Assembly: GCA_029964075.1 (NCBI GenBank)
Contig: CM057138.1
Coordinates: 13,448,932 to 13,512,931, forward strand
Origin: Patiria pectinifera
Taxonomy: Eukaryota; Echinodermata; Asteroidea; Valvatida; Asterinidae
DNA length: 64,000 nucleotides
Direction of reading: 5' to 3'
The notes below the pieces were generated by a model. It saw only the letters and a list, made by a program, of their open reading frames with translations. It was not told the DNA's origin and ran no database searches. This document shows, piece after piece, positions 57,535 to 64,000 of the stretch (position 1 is its first letter; every line of letters starts with the position of its first letter). Position numbers and translations under genes: made by a program.

Positions 57535-58433
57535 CGAGATATTCCTATAACGTCCACAATCTTGAGATATAAGACGGCTAGCATGGACATTTTCAAACGG
57601 TACCAAACCAATGTTTTCCGTTGAGTATAATGGATGTAATGATTTATTTGATAACACTTATTGTGTCAACTACTTTGCATAAACATTAAGAATTCGTGTG
57701 ACTTTAACATATTGGTGCAAAATGTATTGACTTTTGATCCATTCAACTACATTTTCAAATCTGTCCTGCTATTTGCGATGTTGCAGTTTTACTATAGACT
57801 AGCAGTTTAAGGAATTTCAGATTAATTATCAACTCTCCAGTTGTTCAACAACCGCTGCACGCTTTAATGCAGTTCGGCATAGTCTTGATTCAGAATGAAG
57901 GTGATCTTGATTACCTTAACAAAATATACACCGATAATGGCACATTCAAACAAAACGAACTTGTTCATGGAAACGGCCCAAATGAATTGTCCATCTGTTT
58001 TCGTGACTCAGATCATGTGATAAAGTAGTAGGACACATAATGGGGGAGACCTCACATGTGGTTACCATTGACCAACACACTGTCTATGTGTTGTGGTCAG
58101 TATTTTTGTACTTAAAACACAATTCATCACATTGTTTTTCTCCACAATAATTAATGTTTCAAAATGGAATTTCAAACGAGTTCAACACTTTAACGAAGGT
58201 TGTTTATAAAAAGTCAAGCCATGAAATGATTGTCAAAGTGCATGCATTGTTCTGTATAGAACTCATATTTTTCATCCGAAGAGCGATCTTGTAATAACGA
58301 ATACGACAGCTTGTAAACCGTTAACCTTGTTTTTAGCTTGATGTAGTGAGTGTGCCTACCTGATTCTGGTCGATATTTTATCGCAAGTCCAGAGGAGTGC
58401 ATACCTATGTTCCCCGATACCAATGTTTCACAA

Positions 58434-58556
58434 CCTAAACCCCTAACCATCTAATCCTAACCCTAGCCCTAACCCTAAGACTTACTCTAACCCTAGCTCT
58501 AAGCTTAACCCCAACCCGAACCTTAACCCAAACCCTAACCCTTACCTTTACCCAAG
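58434..58556 (-). repeat. Interstitial telomere-like tract, copy 2
   Basis: Degenerate CCCTAA repeats, for example CCTAACCCTAGCCCTAACCC and AACCCAAACCCTAACCC. Slightly longer than copy 1 (about 123 bp), so the tract has changed length since the duplication. Confidence 0.75.
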
Positions 58557-58676
58557 GACATTGCTGTTTTAAGTATCAAACAACCTGTAACAAGAATTTA
58601 ACAACAATTTCAACTCTCCTCCCCCTAAATGGACTCTCCCATCAACATTCCACGACTTCACCAATCACCTTTCTAG

Positions 58677-58694
58677 GAACCATCTGCCCGTGTG
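58677..58694 (+). CDS. Candidate 18-nt microexon X10-prime (GTICPCG)
   Basis: Acceptor CCTTTCTAG before 58677, donor G|GTGAGT after 58694, 18 nt, phase 1-1. Same peptide as X10 with one synonymous change. Bases upstream of the acceptor differ more than the 18 nt themselves. Confidence 0.45.
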
Positions 58695-59179
58695 GTGAGT
58701 AAAAAATAACAATATGTTTTTTGATGTTTTTTTTAATAAAACGTCAGTTGAGAATTAAGCTTCATCAGAGCAGTACACATGAGTTAGGATGTACTCGTGT
58801 TCCAGTAACGTTGGGGAATGAAGGTATTTGAAGGGAATGAAATTCTAGCACCCGAACAAACTTAACAGTGCAAGTTGGTTTTTCGTCGACTTGCAATTTA
58901 ATATTCTAAAGAACAACAACAACAACAACAAACAACAACAACAAAAAGTATCTCTTATTGTTATTTTGTTGTTTAGCTGGGAAGAAATCATTATTGAGTT
59001 TCGTATCTGAGTAGAGAGGGTTCTGCGTGATCGCACTTCACAATGTTTGTTTGACTTTTGGCCCTCATACATACACATTCAAATCCGTCCTGCTGTTTGT
59101 AAACTCCTTAAAATTAACCGTATTTTACATTTCCCCTCCCCTCTGTCAACCACCACTCCGGGATCAACCACCACTTCAG

Positions 59180-59254
59180 GGTCGACCACCCCTCCAGGAT
59201 CAACCACTACTCCAGGATCAACCACCACTCCAGGATCAACCATCTGCCAATGTG
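59180..59254 (+). CDS. Mucin-type exon X11-prime, acceptor shifted
   Basis: 75 nt, phase 1-1, acceptor CACCACTTCAG before 59180, donor G|GTGAGT after 59254. Product: GSTTPPGSTTTPGSTTTPGS followed by TICQCG. The acceptor used in copy 1 (CTCCAG) is here CTCCGG, so AG is lost. A repeat inserted or kept downstream supplies the next TTCAG, and the resulting exon is again exactly 75 nt. Confidence 0.65.
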
Positions 59255-59829
59255 GTGAGTGATAAAATGATATTATGTTTACGTTTCCTTTTCTTTGTTT
59301 AAAAAGATGCCAATTAAGATGTGGTCAAAGGGACAGCAGAACATGTGAAAAAGGATGTACACTAGTAATAATGGGGGATGAAGCTGTGAGGAAAAAAACA
59401 TTCTAGCACCGTAGCTTTGAAGATTACTGCTGTTGTGGTGCCAGAATGTGATGTATTTCCGTTTTGAGCGGTGCTGGGCTGAGGCCAGAGCAGACGGACA
59501 CAGCTGGGTAGAGCATGGACTGCCAGTTGAGGAGACAGAAGAACTCACGAATGGAGATGCTCTGCACATCTCCGTTGGAAGACCCTCCAGCACAATGTGC
59601 ACTCCTTCCTCCGCTCCTTCTACGATCAAGCATAACATGTCCAGAGACATGCTGTCGAATTTTGGAATCCAGGACAAATACCAGTCACTACAATTGGCCA
59701 GGTTCTGTTTTCCCTAGCTGGCGAAGTTTTTACAATGGAAATGGCCAGACTTTCATGGTGAGCGAGTGCATGTAATTATGCTAGGTGATTCGAACACACA
59801 AATGGCACTCTGGAATACACTTGGTAATG

Positions 59830-61256
59830 TCTTTGTCGATTCTGGCTTGGCTGGACTGCACCCCTCACAGAGGCAGAGGTAGCATCCTCTGCCACAGCGT
59901 ATCCAAAGGCAGCATACCTAACTCGCACCAGGCACACCCACCAAGTCACTCTCTTGACCCTACACAATAGACAGAGGGAGGCCTTAGTACGCAGCTGCGA
60001 GGGCCCCTATTTCTGCCACGGCTCGGGGAAACAACATGCAGAAGAAAAGCCCTTCTTCCATGTACTGGAACCTGATCATGAGATATGAAACCCTCATTTT
60101 CATCTTCATCAGGGCACATAGAGAGAAGAATTTCTCACTGGGTCCATTCCAAGACGAAAACACATTCTATGCGATCTCATTTGATTAGGCTCACGAGCAG
60201 GAGAACAAGACCGTGAAAGGTTTGTATGGTGTTTTGGGGCTCACAGAAGACCATGGTGCTTGTCGACGATGGATGATCTCGGGACCAGAGATGGCCAGGC
60301 TGATGAAGCAGTTTGGAGAAGAATACCTTCTCAATGATGACAAAGGGACCCCGGAGCAGTTCCAGCACCAGAGACAGGTTGCCAGCCTCACTGATGCCAT
60401 CAATCGAATGGCCAATCCCTTCTCGGATGATATCTCAGATCTAGTAACTCTCGACAGTCTCAAATGCGCGGATGAATCAGTGGTAGCCGAACTGTGCACC
60501 TTTGAGGACACAGGCAAGAAACAGTTCAACGACTTCGTCAAGAATGTGCTTGATGTGCACAGCCACTCTATCTATGATCCAAATCAAGATGAATTTTCTA
60601 TACCTCTATTCAGGAAACCTAAATGCAAGGCAATATCTAAGAAGGTGAAGAAGATGAAAGTGCTTCAGAACAATATGACGCTCTTTCGTCAGCTACCGAT
60701 AATGTACGCAGAACCTCAATAGTGACTTTGCCGAGTTTTTCGCACATGAGATACAGTCCTTTCCTCCTTCCCTATCAGACTTTGACACGCTTCATTTGTA
60801 CAAAGTACGAAGTCTGACCTGCTGAAATGTCTCGAGCAGCTTAGTCAATCAGAGCCAACCTTCGAATGCAAAGCCCTGGATGGTGCCATCATCCATGTGG
60901 GGCGCTGTGGTCCAATGGTTACGGTGTTCGACTCGTGTGAGTGGTACACAGGTTCGAATACTGACCGTGGAAACATGGTGCTTGTGCTCTTAAGCAAGGC
61001 ACTTTACCATTATTGCTTCGTCCTTCGTATAGGACGTAAAGCAGTAGGTCCCGTGTGTTGTGTAATGCACGTTAAAGAACCTAGCAACACTTGTCGCTAA
61101 GAGGAGGGGTTTGCCCCGGTGTTTCTGGCAGTACCTAGCAAAAAGGTGCTACATAATGGGTCTCATATGTTCATATACTTCATTTACCTTGCTTTGGTTG
61201 CATTCTCCCCCAGCGCTTTGTATCCTCTGGCAATTAAAAAGCGCTATATAAATACA

Positions 61257-61291
<35 letters not shown>

Positions 61292-62114
61292 CGTACACTG
61301 ACTGTCCACTTCCGGCGTCGGAGTATGCAGACAGAGTCTTCGTCCCTTACCTCGAGAAGCAGTGATGTTGATTGTTGTGTGGGACACATACATCCTAAGC
61401 AGTTTGAATGAGTCAATCGGGGGGGGGGGAAGAGGCAAGGGTGTGTGCAGGTAAGTGTCGGGCGAGACCAAACTGCTAGGGAATTTGATCGACTTCGTGA
61501 CCCTGTCAACAAGGAGCTGTGTGCTTTTTTGACTTCCAAGGTTGAAGAGTTCAACTGGCCATCAGTCAAAGCTGTACAAGTCACATCGGGACAAGCTGTG
61601 ACATTCATTGTTGCCAGCATCTCCAAAACTGCAATCATGAGGACATCAGGGCTGTGGTTCATGTACTACATGCACTGAAACTGTGAACATTGTAGTCATC
61701 ATTGTTGGCACATTCCAAATCTGATTGCGACTCAACCCTTGGACGACATCTGGGTGGCCTTTGGCATTGGCAAACATTTTCATTACCTGCGTACCACGCA
61801 TTTTCAGGTGCCACACTATGGTTGCGTTTAACTTCAAGGGTAAGTGGTCCGTTTTGGCAGGCCTATGAAGAAGTCACAGAGACATGTTTCTGGCTGGTCA
61901 TACTTTCGAAATGCAGGATTTCGACGACGACCATTTCCTAACGATCGAGAGACTGACTGTAATCCTGTATGACAAAACCAGTCCTATGAGCTCTGTCAAC
62001 AAGATAAAAAGGGAACTCTTCTGCCATAAGAATCAAGCAAAGGATAAACTGCTACCCACCAAGGATGCGCTACTCCAGCATGGCAGACAGGCAGGGTATC
62101 AAGCAGGAATATAG
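59830..62114 (+). pseudogene. Protein-family fossil (MYWxLIMRYET / HEEADTR / FHAxTGCDT), copy 2
   Basis: The longest copy of this family in the window. N-terminal part as in copy 1, with a 169-codon open stretch at 60213-60722 (MKGLYGVLGLTEDHGACRRW ... AINRMANPFSDDISDLV ... TGKKQFNDFVKNVLDVHSHS). A SINE then interrupts it (60895-61290). The C-terminal part follows: NKELCAFLTSKVEEFNW at about 61510, a HEEADTR-like region near 61630-61700, DDIWVAFGIGKHFHYL near 61743-61790, a FHAFSG-type region near 61795, and LTVILYDKTSPMSSVNKIKR ... LPTKDALLQHGRQAGYQAG ending at 62100. Several frame interruptions are present. In the family the EEAD and DTDV acids resemble those of FEN/XPG-like nucleases, so a nuclease role is possible but not shown. 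Confidence 0.65.
60895..61290 (+). repeat. tRNA-derived SINE, complete, ATT tail
   Basis: tRNA-like head (TGGTCCAATGGTTACGG; GGTTCGAATACTG near 60951), body with GCTCTTAAGCAAGGCACTTT and CACGTTAAAGAACCTAGCAA, a conserved end AAGCGCTATATAAATACAG and an (ATT)n tail at 61258-61290. It is inserted in the protein-family fossil, on the same strand. Its left part is shared with the cut copy at 53660. Confidence 0.85.
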
Positions 62115-62756
62115 CGTTTGTTTATTTGGTGTAAATTGAGGATTGTCGTTCCTCTTCCGTTTTCCTTTGTTTGTACTAACTTTTTCGCAACAGCTCTCAC
62201 TGGTTTTGTACTCGTTTTCTAATCGAGGTCTCCCTCGATTCTGTTCCAGTCCTTGATTCACAGATGATGTTGCACACGTGTGTCCTCGATTTGCACCATA
62301 AAAAAATACAGCTTGTGGTTCCTTCCGCAGGAGTTTGCCTGGCCCAATCGAACCTTCGGACTATCGAACCTTTGGGCTATTGAACCTTTGAACTAACGAA
62401 TCTTCGGACTAATTACCCTCGGGACTATCGAGCCTTGTGTGTATCGTGTTGTAACCATCAGCCCGATAACAGAATGCATGTATATTTCCAAAATGGTGTT
62501 TCTATAAAAGTTTATATTCATGTTATATTTTTTTTCTCTTGGGAGTTCGGTGAGTCTGAAAAGGGTACACAGAAACGACATTACCTCTTGACAGTGTACA
62601 ATCGTATTTTTTTTTGAAAAGGAGAAGGAAGACACAATGCGTTTGTTTAAACATATTAAAAGGACGTGATGAAAATAGCAATCACTATCATATACGTTCA
62701 GCAGCTGTTTCTTTTTTACAATATTTTGTTTTGTTCAAAACCAATCACCACTTCAG
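62115..62756. other. Intron before X12
   Basis: Contains short direct repeats of the type CGAACCTTCGGACTA/CTATCGAACC at 62345-62440 (about six units of ~15 bp). Further on is a block TTCGGTGAGTCTGAAAAGGG ... CATTACCTCTTGACA that is related to the intron block before X1-X3 and X5-X9. Confidence 0.55.
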
Positions 62757-63167
62757 GACTTACCGCCACTCCAGAACCAACAACCACTCCAGAGCCAACC
62801 ACCACTCCAGAACCAACAACCACTTTGACTACAGAACCGACCACCCCAGTGACTACAGAAGCAACCACCACTGTGACTACAGAACCGACCACCCCAGTGA
62901 CTACAGAAGCAACCACTACTGTGACTACAGAACCGACCACCCCAGTGACTACAGAAGCAACCACCACTGTGACTACAGAACCGACCACCCCAGTGACTAC
63001 AGAAGCAACCACCACTGTGACAACAGAACCGACCACCCCAGTGACTACAGAAGCAACCACCACTGTGACTACAGAACCGACCACCCCAGTGACTACAGAA
63101 GCAACCACCACTGAGACTACAGAATTAACCACCACAGTGACTACAGGAACAACTACCTGCCAATGCG
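62757..63167 (+). CDS. Mucin-type exon X12 with 48-bp coding minisatellite
   Basis: 411 nt, phase 1-1, acceptor CACCACTTCAG before 62757, donor G|GTGAGA after 63167; 137 residues. It begins with TPEPTTT repeats, then carries about six near-identical 16-residue units TTEPTTPVTTEATTTV (48 bp each, from about 62829 to 63116), then TTELTTTVTTGTTTCQCG. The Cys-x-Cys-Gly end matches X10 and X11. Unit copies differ at only a few bases, so the number of repeats is probably variable between alleles. It lies outside the segmental duplication and is followed directly by the HYR exon. Frame may be open further upstream. Confidence 0.75.
62829..63116 (+). repeat. 48-bp tandem repeat, six units, in frame
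   Basis: CCGACCACCCCAGTGACTAC recurs at exact 48-bp steps near 62838, 62886, 62934, 62982, 63030 and 63078. 48 is a multiple of three, so the reading frame is kept. Units are almost identical. Confidence 0.9.
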
Positions 63168-63709
63168 GTGAGAGATGTATTCTCATCCGATTTTATATGT
63201 TGTAAATTCCTCTTTTTTAGGTGTGACTTGTCACAGGTACATGCGTTCTCCAATAGCGGCAGTGTTAAAATGCTTGTTGGTGTAATTGATCTCGTTTTCC
63301 AGAACGTTTATTGATTTATCTGACATAGACATCTCTTTTGGGCATGCGTGGATGCACATGTATGCTGTCAAGTAATGATGATTGACGTGCATTTCATCTA
63401 CTGATTTAAAGATCAGAGTCAATATCCTTAAAAACATGTCGAAGAAATCACAGAAAACAAAAAGTGTGTCTCAATTTAGGTCATTGGTGTAAAATGTGAA
63501 TCTACAGAGACAGACGTTGAATTATTGAAGTGCTTAGAAAAGTATCTGTGACTGAAAACAAACATGTACTGCAGGATTAAGATATCAGTGTTCACACCAC
63601 AGCCATATATTATTAACTCTTTTTTATAATTTCAACATGGACTCAGATTGGTACTTTTACACACGCAACATGTCTAGCTAACAAATACAGTACATGTTTT
63701 TGTTGGCAG
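63168..63709. other. Intron between X12 and the HYR exon
   Basis: 542-bp phase-1 intron, GT-AG, with a usual pyrimidine-rich end TGTTTTTGTTGGCAG. Nothing else recognised. Confidence 0.6.
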
Positions 63710-63970
63710 ATGGAGAACCCCCAGTTGTCACTGTTCCCACTGTTGAAAATCAATGCATTGATGTTTCTCAAGCTCCTGTTTCTGTCACATGGGATGAAGT
63801 CACTGCCACAAACATTTCTGCCGAAAACATTAGTTGTTCAGACTCTGTTGGAGCGGACGAAGTGTCTCTGACAGGAGGTTTATTTGGAGTAGAATGTCAC
63901 ACAGTGACCTGCGTTATTACTCTCCCGTGTGGATGCAAAATAGAAGAATCCTTCTATTTCTCTATTGAAG
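63710..63970 (+). CDS. HYR (hyalin repeat) domain exon
   Basis: Acceptor TTTTTGTTGGCAG before 63710, donor G|GTAAAA after 63970. The length is 261 nt, phase 1-1, coding for 87 residues, one complete HYR domain. Visible hallmarks: D-G-x-P-P at the start, a first Cys in ENQCIDVS, VSVTWDEVTATNIS (the V-x-W-x-x-x-x-A-x-D/N core), a Cys before SDSVG, GLFGVECHTVTCVI and the final CKIEESFYFSIE strand. HYR domains have an Ig-like fold and occur in extracellular adhesion proteins such as echinoderm hyalin, polydom/SVEP1 and sushi-repeat proteins. The Cys content here (six) is higher than the usual two to four. The gene continues beyond the window. Confidence 0.85.
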
Positions 63971-64000
63971 GTAAAAACATTATTTGATTCGTGCGCAAAT

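Larger units (their letters stand above)
53979..61190 (+). repeat. Tandem segmental duplication, copy 2 (7.2 kb)
   Basis: Second copy of 44828-53982. The junction shares CCTT between the SINE (CATTTACCTT) and the start of the repeat (CCTTCTGGTTAATT). It lacks about 1.94 kb between positions equivalent to 46283 and 48219, that is units X5-X7, plus smaller indels: an extra ~80 bp at 54186-54268, and losses of ~80 and ~65 bp near 54338 and 54548. It continues past 61190 into sequence absent from copy 1, so copy 2 keeps the original right flank. Confidence 0.9.
29515..63970 (+). other. Locus: modular mucin-SEA-HYR extracellular protein gene
   Basis: All exons from X1 to HYR lie on the plus strand and can be joined in one frame: every mucin-type and HYR exon is phase 1-1, and the two SEA-like exons together are phase 1-0-1. 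Mucin stalk, SEA and HYR modules occur together in animal cell-surface or secreted proteins, so one large extracellular glycoprotein is the simplest reading. It could also be two or more neighbouring paralogous genes, since the block was tandemly duplicated and no first or last exon is seen in the window. The introns are filled with repeats shared among exon units. Confidence 0.6.

Noticed and set aside
62716-63186. Minus-strand 156-codon Val/Gly/Ser frame opposite X12, and a plus-strand His/Arg-rich frame
   Set aside because: Both are shadows of the 48-bp repeat in other frames; the Thr/Pro frame has matching splice sites and the same composition as the other exons.

Overview
The window reads as nuclear DNA of a marine invertebrate animal, probably a deuterostome and most plausibly an echinoderm or relative. 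This rests on a mucin-like extracellular gene with SEA-like and HYR (hyalin repeat) domains, tRNA-derived SINEs, several LINE remnants, a Ty3/Gypsy element, many short inverted-repeat elements, and introns with metazoan splice sites. The species cannot be fixed from sequence reading alone.

Layout. Positions 1-28 kb are almost entirely repeats. They hold MITE-like elements (2.5-3.0, 11.1-11.6 and 12.9-13.3 kb), an LTR-like stretch (3.2-4.1 kb), an inverted pair of ~570 bp repeats (5.6-6.2 and 11.9-12.5 kb), a LINE remnant on the minus strand (8.9-10.6 kb), a SINE (10.6 kb), a second LINE tail (15.5-16.0 kb), a 2.4 kb foldback element (16.2-18.6 kb), a broken minus-strand Ty3/Gypsy element with its 5-prime LTR on the right (19.0-25.1 kb), and the 3-prime part of an L1/Tx1-like LINE (25.6-27.3 kb). 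I recognise no host gene there.

From about 29.5 kb to the right edge the plus strand carries one modular gene, or tandem relatives of it. It has at least 16 short exons coding for Thr/Pro/Glu/Ser-rich mucin-type repeats. Two exons together make a SEA-like domain (40.7 and 41.6 kb), and an HYR domain exon lies at 63.7 kb. Every mucin-type exon and the HYR exon is a multiple of three and is flanked by phase-1 introns, so units can be added or lost without breaking the frame. The gene runs past the right edge; its signal-peptide exon was not seen.

The right half of this gene has been tandemly duplicated: about 44.83-53.98 kb against 53.98-61.19 kb. The junction lies inside a SINE at a CCTT microhomology. 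The second copy is about 1.94 kb shorter because it lacks three exon-bearing units, so exon number differs between copies. Each copy also carries a degenerate interstitial telomere-like tract, an 18-nt candidate microexon ending in a Cys-x-Cys-Gly motif, and the fossil of a multi-copy metazoan protein family (motifs MYWxLIMRYET, HEEADTR, FHAxTGCDT). A decayed piece of the same family sits inside the foldback element at 17 kb.

The most interesting system is the mucin-like locus. It shows repeated exon birth by duplication of 0.6-1.07 kb intron-plus-exon units, splice acceptors supplied by the coding repeat itself, and a 48-bp coding minisatellite. This is the architecture expected of a rapidly diversifying surface or secreted protein.
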